A stretch of DNA of 64,000 bases from Candidatus Nitrospira allomarina. GTDB taxonomy: Bacteria > Nitrospirota > Nitrospiria > Nitrospirales > UBA8639. Under the pieces are notes generated by a model that searched no databases, was not told the origin of the DNA, and saw only the letters and a program-made list of their open reading frames with translations. Numbering within the stretch: the first letter of the stretch is position 1; every line of letters begins with the position of its first letter. The stretch lies in contig NZ_CP116967.1 of NCBI RefSeq assembly GCF_032050975.1, forward strand, positions 496,001 to 560,000, read 5' to 3'. Both the position numbers and the translations under genes were made by a program. Of the stretch, positions 28,338 to 36,401 are shown piece after piece.

Positions 28338-28904
28338 TTACACCAGAGCTTTTCCCTTTGCTGAAAAGACCGATTCCCACCCGGTAAGAGAAAACGTTCC
28401 CTCATCCCTGGCGACCACACCCTTCCCATTGAGGATGGTAATGTCCGTTCGAGTGTCTCTGATTCGAATCAATCCTTCCGTTTCCCCCGCACCTGCACTC
28501 ACAAATTGGGCCTTTACCTCTATCGCGCGAATGGCACGGATGAAAACATCGGTGACACTTTCGATGAGGACGACCAGAACGGTCTGTTCTTTTTGAATTC
28601 CTCCCAGAGTGATGGTGGTGTTTTGATCCAACCGGAGTACAGCTCGATTGGCGAGGGCAATATCCGCCCGGCCTCCGTTACCTACCCGAATGCGATCCCC
28701 GGCACAGAAAATATCGTGGAGACTCACCGGCTGCCACTGCTCGACATTCACACGGCGCACCTCCACTCTGCCCTGAACGGACACGACGGTCGCCACAATT
28801 GGATGGCATTCCGCAGCCGATGTGATCGGCGTGGTAAGCCCGACAGCCGAGAAGCTGAGGCACAGTAGCCAGAGGGAACAGACAGAGACCGCGTTCATGG
28901 CCAT
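28338..28904 (-). CDS. Exported FecR-domain protein
   Basis: A 188-residue protein with a signal peptide (LWLLCLSFSAVGLTTPITSA) and a FecR domain: VVSVQGRVEVRRVNVEQWQP, then FCAGDRIRVGNGGRADIAL and RLDQNTTITLG. The rest (AIEVKAQFVSAGAGETEGLI, then DITILNGKGVVARDEG) matches the second half of the fold. In known systems FecR domains sense or relay envelope signals. In cyanobacteria-like clusters they occur with CHAT and CHASE2-cyclase proteins. It is the most upstream gene of the minus-strand signalling array and probably the first read. Confidence 0.82.
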   Translation of the reverse strand: MAMNAVSVCSLWLLCLSFSAVGLTTPITSAAECHPIVATVVSVQGRVEVRRVNVEQWQPVSLHDIFCAGDRIRVGNGGRADIALANRAVLRLDQNTTITLGGIQKEQTVLVVLIESVTDVFIRAIRAIEVKAQFVSAGAGETEGLIRIRDTRTDITILNGKGVVARDEGTFSLTGWESVFSAKGKALV

Positions 28905-29127
28905 CTTTCACCCATGTATATTGTATGGAGAATATGCGTCCTATGTGCTCGTCTTTCGATGTTGATACGCGGAGACCGGGGAATTTTGTGTGAGAATATC
29001 CATACAGTATTCCACTCCTTTTTTCTCGGATTCCCTAGCAATGATACCGTGGCTTGAATTCGGAGGCTTTGACGACACGAGGCGTCGAATGACGCGAGGG
29101 GAGAAAGCGTACGAAGGTTAGAGGATG

Positions 29128-29325
29128 TTACGGGCTCATGGTCCTGCCATTTGGATCTTCTTCTTTTTTTCTGACATTTCGTGCCGCCAAATCTTTGGTC
29201 TCAACACCGCGCCCTTTGTGGTTTTTGACATATTCGACTTCATCCACCCATTGTTCCCATGCTTTAAGAATACCTTTGAAGAGACGGATGATCTGTCGGT
29301 TAAAGATGACGGTTTCTTGTTGCAT
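29128..29325 (-). CDS. Small charged protein of unknown function (65 residues)
   Basis: A 65-residue protein (starts MQQETVIFNRQIIRLFKGIL) with an amphipathic N-terminal helix, two Trp-containing turns of helix (KAWEQWVDEVEYV) and a basic C-terminal half. AGAAGGA lies six bases before the ATG, which makes this frame more likely than overlapping ones. No family was recognised. Its upstream region is unusually rich in regulatory-looking sites: a CRP-like box at 29675 and tandem GTATC palindromes at 29838. Confidence 0.55.
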   Translation of the reverse strand: MQQETVIFNRQIIRLFKGILKAWEQWVDEVEYVKNHKGRGVETKDLAARNVRKKEEDPNGRTMSP

Positions 29326-29674
29326 GATGTTCCTTCTCTCACATTTCTGCGCAACGGGTCATCGAATCGTTCCTATGCCTCAACGACGCCTCAAAGACTT
29401 GACGAATCCTGTTTCTCAAAGTCTGAGACTAGTGAGGAGGAGGGAGCATCCGTGTTCCGTACCTTCTACCTACCTCCGAATCCGACTCCTTTCGTCGTGA
29501 ATTCCTTGGCGACAGCAAGGAACTAAACCCAGAAAGGCGGGTTCATTAGGAAGAAACGATTGCGTGCTCAGAAACACAAGCCCAAGCGATTCTCTCTGTA
29601 TATGTCGCCACAAACACAATTCTTTCCCATGGATTGAGTGATCGTGCCATGGAGATATTGAGGCTCATGGTTTT

Positions 29675-29690
29675 TGTGATTTTGATCACG
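29675..29690. promoter_or_regulatory. CRP-like site
   Basis: TGTGATTTTGATCACG matches the E. coli CRP consensus TGTGA-N6-TCACA with one mismatch. It lies about 350 bases upstream of the 65-residue protein gene. A CRP-family regulator is encoded 1.6 kb away. Confidence 0.5.
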
Positions 29691-29837
29691 TTAGTTGTCA
29701 TTGAGGCAACTTCAATACCATCCGTATGTTCGATGCCCTTACGGATTTCCTTGAAGATAACCAATTGGCTGAAAACAGATATTTCTGTTTTCAAAACATT
29801 GAAACTGTGGATATGGCATTTCAGGCACCACCCAAGG

Positions 29838-29874
29838 GTATCCATTTGGATACATATTTTATCTATTTAGATAC
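29838..29874. promoter_or_regulatory. Tandem palindromes GTATC-N6-GATAC, 21-bp spacing (locus 3)
   Basis: GTATCCATTTGGATAC at 29838-29853 and TTATCTATTTAGATAC at 29859-29874 reproduce the layout of 16197-16233: the first box starts with G, the second with T, and the starts are 21 bases apart. The N6 centres differ (CATTTG, TATTTA), so the arms and spacing are what is conserved. The nearest downstream gene on the minus strand is the 65-residue protein. Confidence 0.65.
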
Positions 29875-30185
29875 ATGTCTTGGTTGACGACTCCCTGTAT
29901 TTGAATGTCCCAAGGTCGATCATTGAAGGTCTATGTCTTGTTTTTTAGTCCGAATGCTCCATGGTTCGTCTCAAATTTTTCAGGACAGGACTGATGGATT
30001 GAGATTCTTTTTCTGAGAGAGAAAATGAAAAATCCAAAAAATCCAAGGCGGATATTGGAATTGTCGGAGGGGTTGTTGGTTTGAATAAAAAAGGACTACA
30101 CCACGCCAAGGCGATAGTCTGAAAGGCCGGTGACGCTTGGGGAATGAAGGTGAGGAATAGAAGAGTTAAAAGAAAAAGGTCATTG

Positions 30186-30977
30186 CTAGAATTTCACTTC
30201 CTGGCCTTCTTTCAATATCGTGACGTGAGGGATGTCCAGACGGCTTATTTCATCAATGATTTGGTCTCGTACGGTAGGCTTCATATGGTAGACGTATAAG
30301 GGCAGATCAGGTTTCCCGATTTTTCGATATTCGTGGGCTAAAAGAGTTGGCGTGAGATGTTTACTTCGAGAGGCCATATCTTTCATTGAATCGGGAAAGG
30401 ATACCTCAATAAAGACGCCTTTTAAATTTGGTATTCGGGCCGCCTCTTGCCAAAGGTTTTCCGTTACATAGGTATCTCCACTATAAATCCAGGCCACCTC
30501 GTCATCCTGAATAATAAACCCTGCCGTTTCGACGGTATGGTTAACGGGAATGGGGGTTACTCTAATTTTTCCAGGCAAGCGCCATTCCCGTTTGGGCTTT
30601 AACTCCTCTCCACGTAACATGGAATAGTGAGATTTTGGAAGATGGAAGAAATTCGGAAATACTAAATCGTTAAAGACATGCTTCTGCAGTCCAACTAAAA
30701 CCGATGGTAAACTTGCCACCACGATTTGATGATCCACCCGCCCCGACATATTATCGACAAGCGGGGGAATGCCTTTGACGTGATCTAAATGCAAGTGGGA
30801 AAGGAGAATATGTGTGATCCGCTTTTGCTCCTTCAAAGTGAGTCCTGAAGCTAATGTTCCAGCGTCTACCATCAGCTCTTCATTGACTAAGAATCCCACG
30901 CTCCGACAAATATGCCGACTGGTCGGTCCATTCAAGAGTAGATCTGACCCATGGGCTCCCAATACCCGAATGTTCAC
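30186..30977 (-). CDS. Metallo-beta-lactamase-fold class II cyclic-nucleotide phosphodiesterase
   Basis: About 263 residues with the MBL-fold zinc motif HLHLDH (residues 61-66), a later His in PVNHTVET, Asp in YSGDTY and His in YHMKP, giving a full two-metal site. The N-terminal FLVNEELMVDAGTLASGL and the overall layout match the class II (PDE1-like) cyclic-nucleotide phosphodiesterases rather than RNase Z or lactamases. It should hydrolyse cAMP or cGMP. The start is GTG at 30977, chosen because AAGGGA lies six bases upstream and the fold begins at once (MNIRVLG). A TTG at 31001 is the alternative. It sits between the cyclase array and a CRP-type gene, with CRP-like boxes upstream. Confidence 0.8.
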   Translation of the reverse strand: MNIRVLGAHGSDLLLNGPTSRHICRSVGFLVNEELMVDAGTLASGLTLKEQKRITHILLSHLHLDHVKGIPPLVDNMSGRVDHQIVVASLPSVLVGLQKHVFNDLVFPNFFHLPKSHYSMLRGEELKPKREWRLPGKIRVTPIPVNHTVETAGFIIQDDEVAWIYSGDTYVTENLWQEAARIPNLKGVFIEVSFPDSMKDMASRSKHLTPTLLAHEYRKIGKPDLPLYVYHMKPTVRDQIIDEISRLDIPHVTILKEGQEVKF

Positions 30978-31162
30978 AAAAAATCCCTTGAATGACAGCA
31001 ATGATCCATACCCTTGCCTTCCTGTTGTGCCATATTCAAAAAATGCAGGGATGAGCGACCAATTTCAAGTCATGGAATCCTAGGGGTACCCACCTCTCTG
31101 ATGGAAAGACAATCCGAGGATCTGTTCTTGTTTTTAATTTATCCCATTCCAGGCCTCCTGTC

Positions 31163-31201
31163 TGTGATATTCATCACATTCTTGGTGTGATTCTCTTCGC
31201 A
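31163..31201. promoter_or_regulatory. Two CRP-like sites upstream of the phosphodiesterase gene
   Basis: TGTGATATTCATCACA at 31163-31178 is a perfect TGTGA-N6-TCACA. A second box at 31186-31201 (TGTGATTCTCTTCGCA) has one mismatch. Starts are 23 bases apart. They lie about 185 bases upstream of the phosphodiesterase start and just after the CRP-family gene. Confidence 0.65.
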
Positions 31202-31262
31202 CTTCATCAACGCCCTATTTCCTTAAAATCTTTCAATAGCACCAAACCAAAATTGTTGGGTT

Positions 31263-31931
31263 TTATTCCCATAATCTATTGATATAAATCGTCTTCCGGG
31301 TAACTGAAAGACTTCCGTTTTCTTTGAGAGCCTTAAGGGTCCGACTCAAGGTTTCCCTGGAGCATCCTACCATGTTGGCTAATTCCTGGAAGGATGGACG
31401 ATTGGAAATCAATAATTGTCCATGAGTCTCCACCCCATCCTGGAACTTTGCTAAATCAAGAAGACAGCGACCCACACGCCCATACATATCAAACATCACG
31501 AGACTGCGAACTTGTTCGCTGACTTTTCGCAATCGTTGGGAAAGGTTTTTGAGAATTTTTATAGCAATGTCTGGATGGTGCTTTAAAAGTTCCGTCAATG
31601 CCTTCCGTCCCAATAAAAAACATTCACTCGGCTCCACCGTTACCACTGATGCAGATCGAGGAGCTGATTCCAGGATGGCCATCTCACCGAAAAAGTTCCC
31701 CGGACCCAAGTGCGAGAGGATAAATTCCTGTCCGTTTTTCCCGGTTAACAGCACCTTAACTTTGCCTGACAAAATAATGAATAACACTTCGCCTGAATCG
31801 CCTTCCTGGAATATGACATTTTTGTCGGAGAACTTTTGGCGACTCCCGGAAGCGGCCAACAGATTGAGTTCCTGATCCGTTAATTCGGAAAAGAGTGGGA
31901 CATTTTTAATCGCTTGTTTGTACATCACCAT
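31263..31931 (-). CDS. CRP/FNR-family transcriptional regulator
   Basis: A 222-residue protein: a cyclic-nucleotide-binding domain (about 10-125) and a C-terminal winged HTH (FQELANMVGCSRETLSRTLK, about 176-195). The phosphate-binding cassette FGEMAILESAPRSAS keeps Glu83, Arg92 and Ser93, the residues that hold the cyclic nucleotide in CRP, so ligand binding is plausible. There is no N-terminal cysteine cluster of the FNR type. It likely reads the nucleotide made by the nearby cyclases. Possible targets are the CRP-like boxes at 31163, 31186 and 29675. Alternative start: ATG two codons on. Confidence 0.9.
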   Translation of the reverse strand: MVMYKQAIKNVPLFSELTDQELNLLAASGSRQKFSDKNVIFQEGDSGEVLFIILSGKVKVLLTGKNGQEFILSHLGPGNFFGEMAILESAPRSASVVTVEPSECFLLGRKALTELLKHHPDIAIKILKNLSQRLRKVSEQVRSLVMFDMYGRVGRCLLDLAKFQDGVETHGQLLISNRPSFQELANMVGCSRETLSRTLKALKENGSLSVTRKTIYINRLWE

Positions 31932-31933
31932 GA

Positions 31934-31947
31934 CAGGAAATTTCCTG
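31934..31947. promoter_or_regulatory. Palindrome over the CRP gene's translation start region
   Basis: CAGGAAATTTCCTG is a perfect 14-base palindrome ending three bases before the ATG at 31931. It covers the only AGGA that could act as Shine-Dalgarno. It could be an operator or a self-complementary RNA element limiting initiation. Confidence 0.4.
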
Positions 31948-32121
31948 GTGAGTTATTCTTCCATTGGATTGAGCAGGGATTCGTTCTTCTTCGAAAAAAG
32001 CACAATCATTCCGACATCAGCCCATTTTTAGATTTCAAATGGAGCCATCATGCAAAATTATTTTAATAAAGACAACACCCTTGTGCATGGCAACTACTAT
32101 CCACTGAGCCTCCCCAAGGAA

Positions 32122-32193
32122 TCACGCTTGCTTGATCAAACTGGTGACCATCGCCGAAACCATCGTCAGGGTGGCCAAATCTTCCTCATGATT
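32122..32193 (-). pseudogene. GAF-domain remnant related to the histidine kinases
   Basis: The minus strand reads EEDLATLTMVSAMVTSLIKQ before a stop. This aligns with EEDVAILTIVSAFAANSIEQ of the GAF domain in the 26754-28097 kinase, about half identical. An upstream stop and the lack of any further homology mark it as a fragment. Apart from this and the palindrome above, 31932-32491 shows nothing clear. Confidence 0.6.
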
Positions 32194-32491
32194 TCAATGG
32201 ATTTTTTCTTGTGTCTCTTTTGTCTGATGATGAGATAACATCCACAATCACCCTCGAAAAGTCGAATAAACTCCAAACGTTTCCCAACATGTCATGCACA
32301 GTAACGTCCTTCTTGTCAGAAGGATCGGCAATCCGGGCTTGCCCCTATGGCCAAAAACTCCTTATGCTGACTTGAGGAATCCTTGTATGGGAATTCGTGA
32401 TCTTAATACATTGATTGACCTTATTTGTGCTTTTGATTATTTTGTGCTCGAAATAGGGAGTGCATCCTCACCAAAATCGAAGGAAAATGGG

Positions 32492-33430
32492 TTGAAAATT
32501 TTCCTGGCCAATCCTAGAGGGTTTTGTGCGGGGGTCGATCGAGCTATTAAAATCGTCAATTTATCGCTAAAGACATATGGTGCACCAATCTATGTCCGTC
32601 ATGAAATCGTGCATAGCCGCCATGTGGTCGAATCCCTACGCGAAAAGGGTGCTATTTTTGTTGGAGAATTAAATGAGGTACCCGATGGCGCCATTGTCAT
32701 TTTCAGCGCACATGGTGTGGCAAAAGGGGTTTGGGAAGAATCCACCAGACGAAATTTGAAGGTAATTGATGCCACATGCCCCTTGGTCAGTAAAGTGCAT
32801 AACGAAGTGAACCGGGATTATTCCAACAATTATGAATTAATCCTGATTGGTCACGCGGGGCATCCTGAGGTTGTCGGAACTCTGGGACAGGTGCCTGATA
32901 AATTGCATTTAATATCGTCGGTAAAAGATGTCGACTTTTTGGAAGTGGAAAATCCCCTGCACGTATCCTATGTCACGCAAACAACGCTGAGTGTTGATGA
33001 TTGCCGGGAAATTGTGGAGGCATTACATCGCCGGTATCCGGGTATTAAAGGCCCGCACCAAGAAGATATTTGCTATGCCACCCAAAATCGGCAAAATGCT
33101 GTCAAAGAGTTGTCTCACTTTGTTGATGTGATTCTGGTAATCGGATCTCCCCATAGTTCTAATTCCAATCGTTTAAAAGAATTGGGCGAGCGGCATGAAA
33201 TCCCTTCCTACCTAATTGATTCCTATCAGGATATTCAAACGGAATGGCTGGAAGGCGTTCAAGCCATCGGCATTACAGCAGGGGCCTCGGCTCCGGAAGT
33301 GTTGGTGACTCAGGTCATTAATTTTCTGAAAGAACATGGGGCTGAAATGGTAGAAGAATTAACCATTGTAAAAGAGAATGTTGAATTCCTTCTTCCCAAG
33401 GAACTCTTGATGGACAAAAGCAAGCGATAA
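32492..33430 (+). CDS. ispH: 4-hydroxy-3-methylbut-2-enyl diphosphate reductase IspH
   Basis: Last enzyme of the MEP pathway, a [4Fe-4S] reductase giving IPP and DMAPP. With the TTG start at 32492 the protein has 312 residues, the usual length, with cluster ligands Cys12 (GFCAGVDRAI), Cys96 (DATCPLVSKVH) and Cys194 (EDICYATQNR), and catalytic Glu126 in GHPEV. Cys12, Cys96 and Glu126 match E. coli numbering exactly. AAGGA lies seven bases upstream of the TTG. The frame is open back to an ATG at 32294, but those 66 residues are not IspH-like. It heads a run of plus-strand isoprenoid genes. Confidence 0.93.
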   Translation: MKIFLANPRGFCAGVDRAIKIVNLSLKTYGAPIYVRHEIVHSRHVVESLREKGAIFVGELNEVPDGAIVIFSAHGVAKGVWEESTRRNLKVIDATCPLVSKVHNEVNRDYSNNYELILIGHAGHPEVVGTLGQVPDKLHLISSVKDVDFLEVENPLHVSYVTQTTLSVDDCREIVEALHRRYPGIKGPHQEDICYATQNRQNAVKELSHFVDVILVIGSPHSSNSNRLKELGERHEIPSYLIDSYQDIQTEWLEGVQAIGITAGASAPEVLVTQVINFLKEHGAEMVEELTIVKENVEFLLPKELLMDKSKR

Positions 33431-33799
33431 GCCACCCGCTTTAAAATATCAGCACGGTGGTAATGTATGCCTGTTGAATCAGTTCCCATCCTCAAGGAAT
33501 CGACAGTTCATGGACCCCAAAATTCTCATTGCCATTTGCTAGTGAATCCGGTGGAGGAGGGATCGCCCAAAGCACCAAGGAAGTCCGATGAACTCCGCTT
33601 CCCCACGAATCCTAAATAGAATAAAATAGCTGCCCACGAGGTTGGGAAAGTGACGACGTTAATACCAAGAGGATTTCTGAAACACAAGAATAAACCTAGA
33701 CCTGGTCGATGAAAAATTATAAATGGTGGAATGTCGCAAAAGTGGTCAGATGACTAACAATTCTATTTTCTTCCATTCATTCTCCGCCTGAGGGTTTTT
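33431..33799. other. Non-coding gap between ispH and idi
   Basis: No gene, strong hairpin or recognisable promoter was seen in this stretch. Confidence 0.4.
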
Positions 33800-34318
33800 A
33801 TGGAATACGTGGTGCTGGTTGACAATGAGGATAATGAGATTGGATTGAAGGAGAAAAATGCCGCGCATCTCTATCCCGCGAATCTGCATAGGGCATTTTC
33901 CATTTTCATTCTCAATGGCAGGGGGCACCTACTGATTCAAAAAAGAAATCGTGAGAAGAAAACCTGGCCAGGATTTTGGTCAAATTCCTGCTGTTCCCAT
34001 CCCAGACCCTATGAACCCATCGATTTGGCGGCCCGAAGACGACTGCAGGAAGAGCTGGGCTTTACTTGTAACGTTGAATTTCTATTTAAATTCGAGTACG
34101 TGGCGCAATACGACTCCGGCTGGGGGGAACATGAGCTGGACTATGTCTTCCTTGGTTACCACAAAGGTTCAGTTTATCCCAATCCCATGGAAGTTGATGA
34201 AATCAAATTTATGGATATGGAGAATTTGAAAAGAGACTTAAACATGAACTATGCCAATTATACTCCATGGTTAAGAAAATGCTTTGAAAATTTTCATAAG
34301 CAAATTACATCAAAATGA
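33800..34318 (+). CDS. idi: Isopentenyl-diphosphate delta-isomerase, type 1
   Basis: Interconverts IPP and DMAPP. The 172-residue Nudix-type protein has the active-site cysteine in SNSCCSHPRP (Cys65 aligned with Cys67 of E. coli), the REKKTWPGFW segment, a Nudix-like helix (AARRRLQEELGF) and the catalytic glutamate region GEHELDYVF. GAGGG precedes the ATG. Because IspH yields both isomers, type 1 Idi is optional in MEP organisms. Its presence next to ispH suggests demand for a tuned IPP:DMAPP ratio, as for long-chain isoprenoids. Confidence 0.92.
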   Translation: MEYVVLVDNEDNEIGLKEKNAAHLYPANLHRAFSIFILNGRGHLLIQKRNREKKTWPGFWSNSCCSHPRPYEPIDLAARRRLQEELGFTCNVEFLFKFEYVAQYDSGWGEHELDYVFLGYHKGSVYPNPMEVDEIKFMDMENLKRDLNMNYANYTPWLRKCFENFHKQITSK

Positions 34319-34753
34319 ATTCGCCCACGGGATTTCCGACCACGACAATAACTTCATTTCATTACCCAGGTAAGTTGCGTTCCTGAAGACCATGGGTAGT
34401 CCCTTCTAAATTCATCGCTATTGATATATTTGCATTCTTTAGCTAGCCTTGAAGCCAGGTGAGTTGATCGGGGTTGAAAAGCTTTGGACCTTACCTTCTG
34501 ATGCAACCTTTCTTTTTAATTCCAGCACTCTGCCTGATATTCGAAACATAGGGTGGCGAAATACCATTTTGTACCAATAATTCAATAGCCGCAGTGGTCA
34601 GGGAGAACGGAACAAAAGAGGAGTCTCCGACCAGACACCAGTGGATTTCATCAGAAGAAATTTAGGTATCGAGAATACCGCAGGAGGTCACTGAATTAGA
34701 ACACACACATTTCAGGAAACACTGGGTTGCTACTTTAAAAAAGTCCATTTTAC
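34319..34753. other. Non-coding gap before the FadL-type gene
   Basis: About 430 bases with no convincing gene or hairpin. Promoters for the downstream run may lie here, but none stands out. Confidence 0.4.
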
Positions 34754-36148
34754 ATGAGACGTATCCCCACCCACATCAGTTTCCTCACATGTGCCCAGGT
34801 CCTTGCAATACATAGCCTCGCGTATGGTGATGGCTACCGTATTCCCTATCAAGGAACCGCAGCAGCAGGGCAAGGGGAAGCCTTTGTGGCCCAAGCTGAT
34901 GATCCATCTGCTTTATATTACAACCCTGCAGGCCTTGTAGATGTGAAAGGAATTCAATTCTATGCAGGGGCAAGTTTAGTTACCGGGCGCACTGAATTTA
35001 CCAGCCCAACGGGAATAAAGGCTGAGAGTGATCTCGGAGGAACCGTGGCCTTCCCTCCCCCAGCGCACTTTTATTTGACTTGGAATCTGGGGGAAACCGA
35101 CATCCCAGCACTCCAGCCTCTGACTCTCGGAATCGGTGTGAACTCGCCATTTGGCCTGAAAATCCGATGGCCAAATGATGGTCCGTTTTCGACTACTGTG
35201 ACGGAGGCATCCCTGCCTCTCTTGGATATTAAACCTACACTGGCCTATAGGTTTACGTCCTATTTCTCGATCGGGCTTGGACTGGATATTTATACCTTCT
35301 CGGACCTGATTGGGGAAGGACAAACCGAACTCAAAAGTAAGAGCCCTGTCATACCTGGAATGCCCTCCACTGAGCTCAATGGAACCGATACCTCAGTCGG
35401 ATTTAATGCGAGTGTCCTCATTACCCCCTGGCGGAATCCTCATTCACCTCCTGACCAAAATGGAAAAGAGGAATTGGGGAAACCGCGACTCAATCTCGGC
35501 CTAGTCTACCGAAGTGGAACAGACCTTGATCTGGAGGGGGAGTATCTCGTAGATGGTACAAAGGTCGCAGATGCTAAGACCACCGTGCCAATTCCATGGG
35601 TTCTAAGCACCGGGATTGCGTATTGGCCAGTTCGGGATCAGCAACATGAATGGAAACTCGAATTTGACTTTGAGTGGATTGGTTGGAGCACTTTTACTGA
35701 TCTCGATGTGAGTTTATCCAACGGAATATTCGTACCATCACCCAGAGATTGGGATGACACCTATACGTTCAGCGTCGGAACTGAATTTAAATGGCTCGAT
35801 CTCATTTCACTACCGAATTGGGAGATTGCCTTGCGGGCAGGCTACCAACGATCTCAAGCACCAAACCCCTCCCGGACCTTCGATCCTACCGTTGCTGATG
35901 CCAATTGGAACATTCTAGCAACTGGCCTGGGATTGAAATGCACAAAGGGGGGGAACCTCTTCGGGTTCATCCCATGCGGGTACGAGGGCAGCTATCTTCC
36001 AAAAGCCATGGTGTTAGATCTTGGTTTTTCGGCTGCTTTGTGGGAGAAACGCACGATTAGTGGAAACGAACTTAGCCCCACCCACAACGGCACCTACAAG
36101 ACTAAGGATTGGTTTATCGGACATATCAGTTTAGGACTAGCTTTTTAA
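34754..36148 (+). CDS. FadL/OMPP1/TodX-type outer-membrane transporter
   Basis: A 464-residue outer-membrane beta-barrel for hydrophobic compounds. After a short signal segment (about 1-25) the mature N-terminus shows the family hallmark GTAAAGQGEAFVAQADDPSALYYNPAGL (about 36-63), followed by alternating barrel strands. It ends in a typical outer-membrane terminal strand (IGHISLGLAF, terminal Phe). In this lipid and isoprenoid-type cluster it may import or export a hydrophobic substrate. No strong Shine-Dalgarno is visible. Confidence 0.88.
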   Translation: MRRIPTHISFLTCAQVLAIHSLAYGDGYRIPYQGTAAAGQGEAFVAQADDPSALYYNPAGLVDVKGIQFYAGASLVTGRTEFTSPTGIKAESDLGGTVAFPPPAHFYLTWNLGETDIPALQPLTLGIGVNSPFGLKIRWPNDGPFSTTVTEASLPLLDIKPTLAYRFTSYFSIGLGLDIYTFSDLIGEGQTELKSKSPVIPGMPSTELNGTDTSVGFNASVLITPWRNPHSPPDQNGKEELGKPRLNLGLVYRSGTDLDLEGEYLVDGTKVADAKTTVPIPWVLSTGIAYWPVRDQQHEWKLEFDFEWIGWSTFTDLDVSLSNGIFVPSPRDWDDTYTFSVGTEFKWLDLISLPNWEIALRAGYQRSQAPNPSRTFDPTVADANWNILATGLGLKCTKGGNLFGFIPCGYEGSYLPKAMVLDLGFSAALWEKRTISGNELSPTHNGTYKTKDWFIGHISLGLAF

Positions 36149-36401
36149 GGGGCATATGTTTTGAGGATCCTATCTTCTTCAACCGAACCTCTCCAGGCAC
36201 ATTTGAAACCAAAGTGTTGGAGGTTTCGTCAGCAGAAGTCTCTGCTTTGGCCAGGAGGGAAACAATATTAAGGTATGTCCGGCAACATTTTGAAAATATT
36301 CTAAAGCTTTTCCCAACACCCAAAAACCATAGATGGCTCCAAATAGGATTAAGTTCATTTGAACCATTAAGAATTAAGAGCGTTAAGAGGCAGAAATTGC
36401 T

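Larger units (their letters stand above)
29326..30185. other. 860-base non-coding region carrying regulatory boxes
   Basis: Apart from the CRP-like box and the tandem palindromes listed separately, no gene was recognised. A perfect TGGCACG (minus strand, about 29643-29649) resembles a sigma-54 -24 element, but the matching -12 GC is missing. Confidence 0.4.

Noticed and set aside
28190-28429. Frame-shifted extension of the FecR protein
   Set aside because: A shifted frame continues past the stop, but the extra residues do not convincingly continue a known FecR-type protein.
29643-29660. Second sigma-54 promoter upstream of the 65-residue gene
   Set aside because: The -24 box TGGCACG is perfect but the -12 position reads CA instead of GC.
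32294-32491. 66-residue N-terminal extension of IspH
   Set aside because: The cluster cysteines match E. coli numbering only from the TTG at 32492, and the upstream residues look non-coding.
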